Part shown: piece after piece, positions 43,893 to 54,526 of the stretch | Layout of the letters: the number at the start of each line of letters is the position of its first letter | How positions within the stretch are numbered: the stretch's first letter is position 1 | DNA from: Muscardinus avellanarius | Lineage: Eukaryota > Chordata > Mammalia > Rodentia > Gliridae | Assembly: GCA_963383645.1 (NCBI GenBank) | Contig: OY726569.1 | Location: 76,416,135 to 76,480,134 of the forward strand | Reading direction: 5' to 3' | Length of the DNA: 64,000 nt | Made by a program: the position numbers and the translations under genes | Notes under the pieces: model-generated | Told to the model about the DNA's origin: nothing | What the model saw: the letters and a program-made list of their open reading frames with translations, nothing else | The model's database searches: none

Positions 43893-45330
43893 TTTTTTAC
43901 CATACTCCATTTTTTATTTTTATTTATTTATTTATTTTAATTTTTTAAATAAGTGGAACATATTGAAAGTGGTGTACATTTAGATTGTGCTTCATGCCCT
44001 TCCCCCTCCATCTCCCTTCCCCTCTCCCAATAAAGAGTTTCCAGGTTAATTATGTTGTATTTATGCTATTATACATATTCGTATGTAGCTCCTCCATTGA
44101 ACAACTTCAACTTTCTTCCTCTCCTATCCTTCTGTTCAAGCTTTGCTGAGATTTCCCCTCCATCATCTGGAGTCCCTCTGGTATTACCACCACTATTCCC
44201 TAGCTTGTGCATATTAGAGAAAACATATGTCTCTTCTCTTTCTGTGCTCGACTAATCTCACTTAACATAATGTTCTCTAATTCCTTCCATCTTCTTGCAA
44301 ATGCTATTATTTTATTCTTCTTTATAGCTGAATAGAATTCCATTGTGTGTATTTCCCATAATTTTGCAATCCATTCATCTGTTGATGGAGACCTAGGTTG
44401 CTTCCGTATTTTGGCTATTACAAACTGTGCTGCTATGAACATGGGTATGCATATGTTAACGTAGTTCTCTGATTTCAACCCCTTTGGAAAGATACCCAAG
44501 AATGGTATAGCCGGATCAAATGGTGGATCTATTCCCAGTTTTCTAAGGAATGTCCATACTGATCTCCATAGTGGCTGACCTACTCTGCACTCCCACCAAC
44601 AGTGTAAAAGAGTTCCTCTTTCCCCACATCCTTGCCAGCAATTGTTGTTGTTTGATTTCTTTATGTTTGCCACTCTGATTGGGGTTAGATGGAATCTCAG
44701 CGTAGTTTTGATTTGCATCTCCCTGATGGCCAGTGATGAAGAACATCTTTTCATGTATCTATTGGCCATTTGTATCTCTTCTTTTGTGAAATGTCTGTTC
44801 ATTTCAGTTGCCCATTTCTTGATTGGGTTGTTTGTTTTGCTAGTGTAGAGTCTTTTGAGCTCTTTGTATATTCTGGATATTAGCCCCCTATCAGAGTGGT
44901 GGCTGGTAAAGATCTTCTCTCATTCTGTAGGCTTGCTCTTTAAATTCTTGATGGTTTCCTTTGATGAGAAGAAACTTTTTTGTTTGAAGAGATCCCACTT
45001 ATTAATTCTTGCTTTAATTTCCTGCACTTTGGAAGTCTTATTGAGAAAGTTACTCCCTGTGCCTATATGTTGGAGTGTAGATCCTATGCCTTTCTCTAAC
45101 AACTTCACAGTCTCTGGTCTAATTTCTAAGACTTTGATCCATCTCGAGTTGATTCCTGTGCATGGTGAGCGGTAAGGATTCAGATCCAACTTTCTACAAA
45201 TGGATAGCCAGTTCTCCCAGCACCATTTGTTGAAAAGGCTGTCTTTTCTCCAGTGTATAAGTTTGGCCCCTTTGTCAAAGATCAATTGACTATAGGTATG
45301 TGGGTTTGTTTCTGAATCTTCTATTCAGTG
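43893..45330 (-). mobile_element. Younger 5'-truncated L1 (minus) with target-site duplication
   Basis: It is bounded by 'tcagtgtaatctt' (43880-43892) and 'tcaatgtaatctt' (45331-45343). It has an A/T-rich tail at the left, a polypyrimidine 3'UTR, and the C-terminal third of ORF2. Its 3'UTR differs from the shared-tail type, so at least two L1 lineages are present in the window. Confidence 0.88.
44200..45285 (-). pseudogene. L1 ORF2p C-terminal region, broken
   Basis: Two long frames cover it. The 5' one (44920-45285) includes the DLNPYRSPCTG and INKWDLFK segments that follow the reverse transcriptase domain. The 3' one (44200-44802, 200 codons) contains the cysteine-rich motif C-X3-C-X7-H-X4-C ([18 protein letters not shown]) and the conserved [13 protein letters not shown] and [12 protein letters not shown] motifs. 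The frames are separated by at least one lesion at about 44800-44920. Endonuclease and most of the reverse transcriptase are absent, so it is inactive. Confidence 0.88.
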
Positions 45331-45420
45331 TCAATGTAATCTTGAGAAAGAAAAACAAACTTGGAAGCAGTACACTTCCTGATTTCAAATTATATTACAA
45401 ATTTCACTCTTATATTCTTT

Positions 45421-45604
45421 AGCATGTCAACATGGAGTTAGCCAACACAGAACCTGCACTAAAGCTGAGAATACCATCTGAGCTTAGCTTTTCTTCTGAA
45501 AATCTACAAAGTACTTAAATTAACTAAGACATGGTTCTCCTTAGGAAGAAAGCTTTGTCTCATTTTACATACATTCAGTTTTAGTGTGCTTAGTTTTTTC
45601 TTTT
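45421..45604. other. Short unique stretch
   Basis: No feature is recognised. Confidence 0.4.
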
Positions 45605-45870
45605 CTTTTTTCTTATTCTGTCAATGCACTGTAATCATACATCACAATGAAATTCAGAGTGTTAGAGGAGTGCATGCCCACAGCCCTGGGTGAGCCTCCC
45701 CCAGCTCCCAGCCCACTTTCTCACCCTCCCTGTGCATGGCATTGTGATTGGCATTGATAAATTTGTGTATGTACATCGTGTCCACTAAGTGTTCCTTCAC
45801 TAATTCTTCCTCATCCCTTCTGCCTCCCTCCACTAGGGCTTTATCTGGAGTCCCTCCTGTGTCTGGGACT
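45605..45870 (-). mobile_element. L1 3' end (minus), shared-tail type
   Basis: It begins 'ctgtcaatgcactgtaatca', the reverse complement of the tail, followed by the pyrimidine-rich region and 'gtgattggcattgataaatt'. Confidence 0.75.
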
Positions 45871-45873
45871 TTT

Positions 45874-46093
45874 TTTTTTTTTTTTTTTTTTTTGGTACTG
45901 GGGATGGAACCCAGGGACATTCTACCTCTGAGATACACCCTATGTCCTATTTTTTATTCTTTGTTTTGAAACAGGGTCTCACTGAGTTGCAAAGGGCCTC
46001 ACTAGGTAGCTGAGGCTGTCCGCGAACTGCAATCCTCCTGTCTCAGCCTTCCAAATGCTGGGATTTCAAGTGCTTGCCACCACGCCCGGCTTA
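45874..46093 (-). mobile_element. B1-dID SINE (minus)
   Basis: Long T run, 'acattctacctctgagatac', long-head form ending 'ccaccacgcccggc'. Duplication 'tctgggactttt' (45862-45873) recurs as 'tctaggactttt' (46094-46105). Confidence 0.92.
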
Positions 46094-46105
46094 TCTAGGA
46101 CTTTT

Positions 46106-46877
46106 GATAAGAGTTTGGAACTGGCATATTTTGACTCAATTAAAGATCCTTCTTAAAGTACATTTCCTGCCTAATTACCATGGTTCTAACCCAATATACT
46201 TGTAACCAACTACAATTAACTATGGAAATCCTGGCAGCTAGTGGGAGGGAGATAGAAGTCGGGGTGAGGAAGAGGTATTTTTGTTCAAGGGGACCTATCT
46301 CATCCTCCAAGCCACATCCTATAAGCAACCTCCTATTCTATGACAATTCTGTTTGTATGATCTTAGAGAGCAGGGCTTGAAGTACTATCTAGGAGGTGCC
46401 TAGGTGAAAAAGCATGGCCTAAACATTTGCTGTAAACAGCATTCCATGGTTATTTTGGAGCTGGTGTAGGTTTTTAGGAAGCTGTGTTATTGTTTATGTA
46501 AATTTTCTCTGTGTACGGGCTGTACATTTACATATTAAATTTGGGATTTGTGAATACACCTTCTATTTTGATATGACTTCCAAGTGTCAAGACATAACAG
46601 CTCTAGCACCATAATATTAACACACCTACACTCCACACATGGCTTCCAGAACCATATATCAGGTGCATAGACTGGAAAGAGAAACAATCGACTTCACACA
46701 GTTATAAGCTTTCCTGGCAGAGATCCCTCCTGAGAAGCAAATCACGCCATTGTGGTATCAGCTTCTGTGAAGAAAGGCCCTCAGGCTGCGGTCCCTGCAT
46801 TCCTGTTCAGAAGTCAATTTCCTGGTCACATCTCTGGAAATGTGGACTTAGCAGTTCCAGGTGGGGCTCAAAAATCT
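46106..46877. other. Unique sequence, no gene seen
   Basis: No repeat or gene is recognised. Confidence 0.4.
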
Positions 46878-47078
46878 TTTGTTTTTTTCTTGTGGTATCA
46901 GGGATTGAATCCAGGGGAATTCTACTTCCAAGCTGCACCCTCAGCCCCTATTTTTTATTCTTAATTTTGAAACAGGGTCTCACTAAGTTGTGAAGGGCCT
47001 CATTAAGTATCTGAGGCTGCTCAAGAACCTGCAATCCTCCTGTCTCAGCCTACCCAGTATGCCACCATGCCTAGTTAG
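46878..47078 (-). mobile_element. B1-dID SINE (minus), head shortened
   Basis: It carries 'gaattctacttccaagctgc' and 'cagggtctcactaagttgtg'. The head lacks part of 'ctcccaagtactgggattac'. Confidence 0.85.
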
Positions 47079-47884
47079 GCCTCAAGAACCTTTATCGCTA
47101 AGTTTCCATAAGTCCCCAGTGATTCTTAAGGTACAGCCTCTGAGCCACCCTTTGAGAAAACCCTTGCCCAAAGTACCTATCAGGATATTTATTTTCTTCC
47201 AGGAATTAACATGAAGCAAAACTGACCTGGGACCTTTCTTCTTTTATTGCCATAATGCAGAGAACATAATCCTTTGCTCTCAGAAAAACACTGTACTATT
47301 ATGTGAGGGAATGAAAACGTGGAGGCTTGAGGAAAAGCGTCAACAGCAGGTCCCTGGGAAAATGGACCACCTGATACCCAAGGTCATTATCCTCCCCAAA
47401 TGCACTGCCATGTATACATGCACCAAAGACACTAAGACAAACCATACTTTTCTACCATCGCCTGTCAATGCAATTATTAAAACAAAATTACCAACTCATT
47501 TCCATTCTTCTGTTCATTTGTCACCCGGTTTAAGAGCAATGCCCCAATCAGTGCTGCCCCAGGCCTTCCTGCAGCTCCTTTTAGACAATGAAGTCATCAA
47601 GAGAGTCAAGATTTTCCTCATAAAGGTATTTCATTTTATACTTTAGATGAGGTTCAGGAAAGATTTTTATAAGCAGTATGCCCTTAATAAGAAATTTCTG
47701 GATGGATGAATAAGAGTTCGACTTAATTACATTACTGTTATATATTCATAAAGCAGTACGGGTAGATACAATTGTATTTTCGATACAGCTTGCAGTGAAT
47801 CGATTCTTATAGGGAACCCATGGGTGAACACTTTTGAAGAGTGAAGACAAGCTGTTGTTTGTTTTTTGGCAAGGAGAACAATTA
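47079..47884. other. Unique sequence, no gene seen
   Basis: The 111-codon frame at 47311-47646 shows no recognisable domain. Confidence 0.4.
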
Positions 47885-48620
47885 CATTTTTTAATATAAT
47901 TTCAGTGGTGCAATGTAATATACGTCACAGTAAGACTCAACATGATACCTTTGTGTTATATTCATCCACAACCTCTCAGGTGGGCTCCCTCTGTACCCCA
48001 CCTGCCCCTCTTCCCGCTGTGTACATGCTGGTGAGATTGGTAGTGATACCTCCATACGTGTACTTAGTAGCATTTGGTCTGTTCCCCCCTCACGCCTCCT
48101 TTCCCCCTCTCCTCCTCCGTCCCCCGAGCCCCTTCCATCATTGTAATTTCTCTCTCTCCTCATTTTCCTGAAGCCCCCTTCCTTTCCTATTTTTCTCTAG
48201 CTTCCACATATGAGAGCAAACACAGGCCCTTGACCTTCTGTACTGATATCACTTAGCATAATATTCTCTAGTTCCATCCTTTTCCCTGAAAATGACATAA
48301 TTGTGTTCTCTCTATAGCCGAGCAAAACCATTGTGTGTATTTACATGTCTTTATCCACTCAGCTTTTGCATACCTACATTGATTCCGTATCTTGGCTATT
48401 GTGAATTGTGCTGCTATGAACATGAGTATGCATGTGTCACTATATTATTCTAACTTTAATGCTTTCGGAAAGATTTCAAGGAGGCAGTACATATGGCAGT
48501 TCCATTCCTAGTCCTTGAGGACCCTCCATTCTGATCTCCATAGTGGTTGTATTAATTTACAATTCCAACAACAGTGTATGAAGTTTTCTTTTCCTGTACA
48601 TCCTCACCAGCATTTTTTTT

Positions 48621-48647
48621 AGTGTGTGTGTGTGTGTGTGTGTGTGT
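48621..48647. repeat. (TG)n microsatellite
   Basis: About 12 TG units at the boundary between the L1 and a SINE. Confidence 0.9.
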
Positions 48648-48814
48648 ATTTGTTGTTGTTATTGGGAACTGAACTCAGGGACATTCCACCTCTGAGATAC
48701 ACCCTCAGCCCTATTTTCTTTTGTATATTGAGATAGTGTCCCACTGAATTGCTGAGGGTCTCACCAAATTGCTGAAAATACTGGGATTACAGATATATGC
48801 CACCATGCCTGGCT
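48648..48814 (-). mobile_element. Old B1-dID SINE (minus)
   Basis: It carries 'acattccacctctgagatac' and a shortened head ending 'gccaccatgcctggctt'. Confidence 0.8.
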
Positions 48815-48824
48815 TGTTTGTATT

Positions 48825-49026
48825 TTTTTTTTTTTTTGGTGGTGGTATTGGGGTTTCTGGAAACCCTTCTACCTCCGGGCTACACTCCCAGACCTATTTT
48901 TAATTTTAATTTTTATTTGGAAACAGGGTCTCTTAAGCCAGCAAGGCTGGTTTTGAACCTGTGTGATCCTCCTGTCTCTACCTCCCAAGCATGGGGATTA
49001 CAGGCATGCGCCACCAGCCCAGCTTT
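48825..49026 (-). mobile_element. B1-dID SINE, short-head subfamily (minus)
   Basis: It reads 'ctacctccgggctacactcc' and 'tctcttaagccagcaaggct', ending 'gcgccaccagcccagc'. The repeat 'ttgtttgtatt' at 48814-48824 and 49027-49037 is the target-site duplication. Confidence 0.92.
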
Positions 49027-49295
49027 TTGTTTGTATTCTGATGATTGCCATTCTAACAGCTTAGATAATGTCTCGTGTAGTTTTGATTTGTATCTCTCTG
49101 ATTGCTAGTGATAACTTTTTTTCATGCAGCTGTTGGCCATTTGTATTTATTTTAGAAGTTTTCTATTCAGTTCAATTGCTCATTTTTGATTAGGTTATTT
49201 GATTTGGGGATGGGTTAAGTTTTTTAAGTTTTTCAATATTCTAGACATTAGTTCTTTATCAGAGGAGTAGTCAGCAAAGATTTTTCTCCTGTTCT

Positions 49296-49442
49296 TTATT
49301 TTGTGATACTGGAGATTGAACCAGGGCCACTTTTCCCCTGAAGCAGGATCCTGTTCCATTGCTGAGATTGTCCTTAAACCTGCTATCTTCCTGCCTAAGC
49401 CTCTCAAGTACCAGGGTTACAGGTCTGTTCCACTATGCTGGC
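49296..49442 (-). mobile_element. Old B1/ID-type SINE (minus)
   Basis: Strongly diverged: 'gatactggagattgaaccag' and 'cctaagcctctcaagtacca'. Confidence 0.65.
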
Positions 49443-50074
49443 TGATTTCCTCCCATTCTCCCTCTTCATGCTCTTGATTGTTTCCTTTGCTGTACAGAAA
49501 CTTTTTAATTTGATGAAATACCATTTATTGATTATTGTTTCCCCCTAAGCTTTATGGGGTTTTATTGAGGAAGTTTCTACCAGTGCCTGTATGTTGGAGC
49601 GTTGGTCCTATGTTCTTTTCTAGTAACTGCCAAGTTTCTGGTCTAAATTCAAGGTTTCTGACCCCTTTTGAGTTGACTTTGTGCAGGGGAAGAGATTCTT
49701 TTACATATGGATATCCAGTTTTTCTAACACTGTTTGTTGAAGTGGCTATATTTTCTTCAATGTACATTTGTGGAAACCTTGCCAAAAACCAACTGGCTGT
49801 AATTGTGTAGATTGGTCCCTGTATCTTCTATTCCTTGTTCGGTCTGTGTATCTGTTTTGTAACACTACCATGCTGTTTTTGTTACTGTAGCTCTGTAGTA
49901 CAATTTGAAATCAGATACTGTGATGCCTCCTGCATGGTCTTATTGCTCAAGATTTCTTGGCTATTCTGAGTCTTTTAAAAAAAAATTCCATATAAATTTT
50001 ATCACCATTTTTTTCTAGTTTTGTGAAGAATGACATTGGTATTTTGATATTATATCTTAACACATCCTTTTCAA

Positions 50075-50930
50075 TTTTTTAATTTTAAATTATAGAAAGA
50101 TTAAAAACATAGTTCCAAGAGCTCCTTTATATCCTTATTTAGGTATTAACATCTCTGAAACATCTGATAGTAAGCTGAAAATGTGGTGCCCTGCGTCAGT
50201 CAGCTTTCCTTTGCTGTAATATAATACCTGCGGCAAACAAATGACAGGGAGAAAAGATGTGTTTGGTTCCTGGTTTCAGAGGTTTCAGTCCATAGTTGAT
50301 TGGCCCTGTCATTTTGGGATGGTGGCAGCACATTCCATCTTGATGAGAACCCAAGGCAGAGGAGAACTGTTTACCAGGAAGCAAAGACCGAAAGGGGCTG
50401 GTCCCAATATCCTTTCCAAGGGCACACCCTCAGTGACCTGACCTCCTTACACCTTACACCAGGCCCCATCTCTAAAAGGGACCACCACCTCCCAGGAGCA
50501 TCACAGCTGGGGACCAAGCCTTCAATAGATGGGTTCTTAGGGCACATTCCAGATCCAAACTATAACGCCCACCTCACCTTTTCATACATCCTGAAAATGA
50601 GGATATTTCTCAGATGACTCTAGTTCGACCACTGTGCCAGGAAAGTAACAAGTATCTAATTTAACCCTTCTACTCTATAGGATCTGCTGAAATTGCACTG
50701 ATTATGCAATTAATGTCCTTTATGGACCTTGGATCCCGTTCGAGATTATCTGTTGGATCAGGTTGACTTGTCCCTTTAGACTCGGTCAATCTGGAACCAT
50801 GTTTACTTTCGTAGTCCTGACGTTTTAAGAGTTCCAGTTTAAAGGCCAGTTCTTTGAATTTTTTCCAGTTTGCTTTGTCTGATGTTTCTTCGTGACTCTC
50901 AGGGTTATGCATAGAAAGAGGTGACAAAAG
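50075..50930 (+). mobile_element. Probable old L1-type 3' region, split by a MaLR LTR
   Basis: Pieces at 50075-50190 and 50566-50930 ('ttatgcaattaatgtccttt', 'tttgctttgtctgatgtttc', 'ctcagggttatgcatagaaa') match the ancient repeat also present near 36.8-37.0 kb. The exact family is uncertain. Confidence 0.4.
50190..50565 (-). mobile_element. MaLR-type LTR (minus)
   Basis: It runs from 'cgtcagtcagctttcctttg' through 'ttggttcctggtttcagagg', 'tcagtgacctgacctcctta' to 'cattccagatccaaactata'. Confidence 0.6.
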
Positions 50931-51093
50931 GTGCATATTGGAAAGGAAAGGGAATTTAACCCCCCGGATACACATGGATGAAGAAAGTCTAGTTCATCTA
51001 TCCGTAAAGATATTTAGGCAATGTCAAGTTGTTGCTGTTAGATTCCCCCTCCCCACACCCAGCACCATAATACAATTCAAAATTAAATATCCA

Positions 51094-51300
51094 AGCCAGT
51101 TCTGGTGGTGCGCACCTATAATCCCTTTATTTGGGAGGCTGATACTGGATGATTGCAGGTTAGAGGCCAGTCTTGTTTATTTAGCAAGGCCCTCAGCAGC
51201 TTAGCAAGACCCTGTATCAACATAATAAATAGAGGTGGGGATGTAGCCCACGGGTACAATGCCCCTGGGTTCAATCCCTAGTACCCCTCTCCCAATAATA
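51094..51300 (+). mobile_element. B1-dID SINE (plus)
   Basis: Head 'agccagttctggtggtgcgc', tail 'gatgtagcccacgggtacaa', short A-poor end. Confidence 0.88.
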
Positions 51301-51640
51301 AATCTCCAACTTCTTCTTAATATTGATGACATTAATGTCACGCACAAATCCCACGGTTACTATGGTACCAAAAAATTGTGTCCTATCTCCATTCGCAGCT
51401 TTCCAAATCTTTAATTAAACGTCACATTTCAAAACTCCCACATTAAAACAAGTGGCCAGTTCACAACCTATCCTTCCTCACGATGCCTTCCCCGTTTTCT
51501 TCTTTACCCAAAGAATACTTATCTAATTTCCCTCACAAGTTCTTCGGCAGCGTTTTAAGATGAGAACAATCACAAAAAACCCCCAATACGGCTTGTGGTG
51601 TAAATGTCGAACACGCACAATTGACGAGGTCAGTAACACC
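51301..51640. other. Unique sequence upstream of the CpG island
   Basis: No repeat is recognised. CpG frequency rises from about 51.55 kb, marking the edge of the island. Confidence 0.5.
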
Positions 51641-52298
51641 ATCTCTGACGATCGCGGTGGCCCATTTTAATTTAGAGGGCGCCAGCCGCACGTCAGTAAG
51701 GGATTCAAATGCTGCCGGCACTCCACCTGGGCCAGGTCCCTAAGATCACCCTGACGCCACTCAAGTTCCCCTACCAGGCCAGCTTAGAACTGACAGAAAG
51801 AGCCTGGGCCAGGTATGGGGCGCCCTCCCAGTCTTCTCGGGTGCGGCTAAAGTGTCAGGGATTTGCAGATCTCTCTCCCTCGGTGCCCGGGGAGATCCCG
51901 GTCTGCTCTGGCCCCGGCGCGGCGCGGCGCACAGGTGAGCCGGGCGGCGGCGCCCTGGGGCCGCGCTCAGGTGCCGGGGCTCGGCGGCGGGGGCCCAGGT
52001 GCGGGCGCCCAGGTGCGCGGGCTGCAGCTCCGCTCGGCCCCCGACAGCGGGCGCCGCTGCAGCAGCTCGCGGGCGGCGGCTCCGCGACTCGGGGCAGCTG
52101 CTCGCGCTCGGCCCTGCGCCCTGCTCGGCCGCCAGCTCCGCCCGGCGCCGGGTCCCAGCACTGCGGGCGCCCAGGGGGCGCACCCACCGGGCCCCGAGCG
52201 CCCCGCGCCCCGGCACCATGCCACCCGCCCGGGCTGCGCCGTCCGCTCGCTGAGCCCCTGCGCTCGCCGCCGCCGCGGAAACTCGCCCCGAGAGCCGC

Positions 52299-52311
52299 GG
52301 GGGGGGGGGGG
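52299..52311. repeat. G13 homopolymer in the CpG island
   Basis: Thirteen consecutive G residues next to GCGGCCGC. Such runs are error-prone in sequencing, so its length is unreliable. Confidence 0.8.
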
Positions 52312-52599
52312 CGGCCGCATCCCCCCCTCCAGCCCCGGAGCTCGCCGGCGCCCGCTTCCCCCGGGCTTCTCCAGCTCCATCATGCGCCCGGCGCGAGCTT
52401 GGTGGTAGGAGACGCGGAGCAGCCGAAGAGGGAGTCGAGGCAATTCTTGGGGTTGCTAAGGTAATTGTAGTTGAGACTAGAAACAAGCAGCGGGGAAAGA
52501 TGGGTTGGACCCCCGCCCCGCTCGCCGGGGTTGAGCGCACCTCCGGGTGTGGGCGCTGGTCCATTCAGATGCCTGACAGGTGCCGGTGCGCGCCCGCAG

Positions 52600-52632
52600 T
52601 TTGAGACGGTGGAGGACGAGCTTACATAAGTG
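52600..52632 (+). other. Possible small non-coding exon
   Basis: A GC-rich tract ending 'gcgcccgcag' could act as acceptor, and GTGAGC at 52633 as donor, framing 33 bp that contain an in-frame TAA. This is a splice-signal inference only. Confidence 0.2.
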
Positions 52633-53199
52633 GTGAGCCGAGCTGCGGGCGGACTTCTGTGGGATGGGTGCAGGTCTGCCTAGACATCATGTTCCTGGGT
52701 TTCTGGGTGTGAAGCGCTCGCCCACCGGGACGAGGGTGCCGAGCGAAGGCGCTTTGGCGACTTCCAGGTCGTGCGATCGCACAGGTAGGGCAGCGAACCC
52801 CAAAGGCAGACATTCATTAACTTTTTCTCCGACTAAGCGCGTCCATTTGTGGTTTGGGAAAAGAAGAAAGAATGGCTCCGCCGTGGGGGGTGGCAGGCAG
52901 AGGGGCGGGCGGTGAGTTCTGTTCTTTGGGACCTGCTTTGGGAAAGGATAGTAAGGTGGGTATTGGCACTGAGAGGGCGAGGAGGAGTCACTTGGAGGCG
53001 CGAGGAGATCGTGTTTACAGTCGCTGCCAGGCTGTGCAAAAAGTGGCTCCGTGAGAGGGGGAAAGTGACCCAGAAATTTTAATTTTGCTCGGAATGAACA
53101 CTGCTGTATTTCATTTGTAAGAAATTGATAGCGTAGGAACGTCATTTTCTTTCTGTAGTCGAGACAAATGGCATTTCTATCGGACGAATCGAAGCCGTT

Positions 53200-53270
53200 T
53201 TGAGTCTTTGGTGTTGTGGCTTGGAGTTGTTCCTTTGGCATTTATCAACGCATAGGCGTGGGATCTGCAG
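53200..53270 (+). other. Possible exon end with strong splice donor
   Basis: The sequence 'gggatctgcag' followed by GTGAGT at 53271 matches the consensus donor closely. No matching acceptor was identified, so it might end an alternative first exon that starts within or just after the CpG island. Confidence 0.25.
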
Positions 53271-53271
53271 G

Positions 53272-53608
53272 TGAGTTCTGACCGATACCGTTTAGCAGCT
53301 CCAAAGTGAAACTGCGAAAAACGACCAGGAGGATGAGTAAAACAGAAGACTGGACCCTTTCTCTCTCTAGAAGGGATGAGAAATGGAAGAATGAGAGCTG
53401 GACCTGTATCCGAATGACATTAGTGAACAGGCCACAAGTTTGTGCTGTGGTCTGTGGAAGATTGTTGGACTGAAAAGAAATGGTCAGTTAGCTTAATATG
53501 TGGACACCAAGTCTCTTACAGAACAATCTCCTCAGGCAGATGAGTAATTATTTGGGCTGTGGGCGGGGAAACTTTCTGTGGGCTGTGTATTCTTTATTCG
53601 TATTCTTC

Positions 53609-53609
<1 letters not shown>
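53272..53609. other. Unique sequence, probable intron
   Basis: No repeat or exon is recognised. Confidence 0.4.
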
Positions 53610-53654
<45 letters not shown>

Positions 53655-53655
53655 T
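53610..53655. repeat. (ATT)n microsatellite
   Basis: About 15 ATT units. Confidence 0.95.
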
Positions 53656-54513
53656 GCAACGGATAGGACTACCTTGTAAAAGAAAGTCGAGAATTGAGGG
53701 GGATCGGAGACTCGTTGTAAGTCAAAGCTTGCTTGCTGAAACAGCAAAGCCAAGACTTAAATTCTTTCTGAGTCGTCTGATACTACTAAGCTAAATTGTA
53801 TAAATATGGTAATCTCATGTGCTGTAAACGGTAGAGAGAGTTATCTCCAATAACTTGTCCTTTCCTGGGAGAGTCTGCAAATTCTAGAAATGTCAGCTCA
53901 TGCAGGGTATTGTGCTGAAGGGGCTGTCTGCTGGTGATTCCTTCCCCATGTTCACGCCATTGGTCCTCAACTTCCTGTTTCCTTTAAGAAATTTCAATTC
54001 ACGTTCACTGAATTTGTACTGCTGAGAGTTTCAGTAAAACAGTGCTTGATTTTCTTTGGAGAAATCAATTTGTCTTATCAAGGAAACATTATGACAATGA
54101 CAGTGCTTTTCTGGCAAAGATGTCCCTTCAAATGAGTCCTGTTTACTTATTTATCTTGGATTTGTGGAATAAGATATCCAACATAAGTCTTTTTTTTTTT
54201 TAACTGAGCAAACATTTATTGAGAAAGAAAAAATTAAAAAAAAATAGTTTGGACCATGGAATTTCTCGGTGAGGTGAATGTCTTACTGTCCCAAAGGGAC
54301 AGAATTTTATGTGAATGTAGGATCATTCTGCTTCTTATCTCTCTGATCCTCTCCCATACAATTCATCTGCTGAACTCCTAAGACTTTGCCAGGGACTGCT
54401 GAATGTTTCATATATGCCAGGGGTTAACCATCAGGAGGATAAGAATAAGGATCCGTGTGTCACATAACTGCTTTTCAGAAGGGGTTGCATTCAGAGGTCT
54501 CAATACTAGGATT
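53656..54513. other. Unique sequence, probable intron
   Basis: No gene or named repeat is recognised. Its last bases supply the target site of the next insertion. Confidence 0.4.
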
Positions 54514-54526
54514 AATTTTCCCTTCA

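Larger units (their letters stand above)
47885..50050 (-). mobile_element. Intermediate-age L1 (3'UTR to ORF2, minus) with three SINEs
   Basis: From the left: a degraded shared tail ('cagtggtgcaatgtaatata'), the pyrimidine-rich 3'UTR, 'atcacttagcataatattct', 'ccatagtggttgtattaatt', 'tgatttgtatctctctgatt', 'tttgttgaagtggctatatt' and 'tactgtagctctgtagtaca'. ORF2 coding is destroyed by substitutions and three SINE insertions. Confidence 0.85.
51640..52820 (+). promoter_or_regulatory. CpG island, probable promoter of an unidentified gene transcribed rightward
   Basis: GC content and CpG density rise sharply, highest at about 51.89-52.40 kb, in otherwise AT-rich DNA; the bases include many GGGCGG-type blocks and a NotI site at 52311-52318. 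No transposon lies inside, unlike the flanks. Good plus-strand splice donors follow exons-to-be: CAG|GTGAGC at 51935, AAG|GTAATT at 52461, TG|GTGAGC at 52633 and CAG|GTGAGT at 53271. This supports transcription to the right with a non-coding or partly coding first exon. Long open frames on both strands here reflect high GC. I cannot name the gene. Confidence 0.7.

Noticed and set aside
42899..45285. Several long frames in 42-45 kb as host genes
   Set aside because: They are L1 ORF2 remnants or their antisense shadows; only the L1 origin is annotated.
51709..52564. Long open frames on both strands (251 and 267 codons) in the CpG island
   Set aside because: They overlap each other in antisense, are very rich in Ala, Arg, Pro and Gly, have no domain motif, and are expected by chance in sequence of this GC content. 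Splice donors interrupt the plus-strand one.
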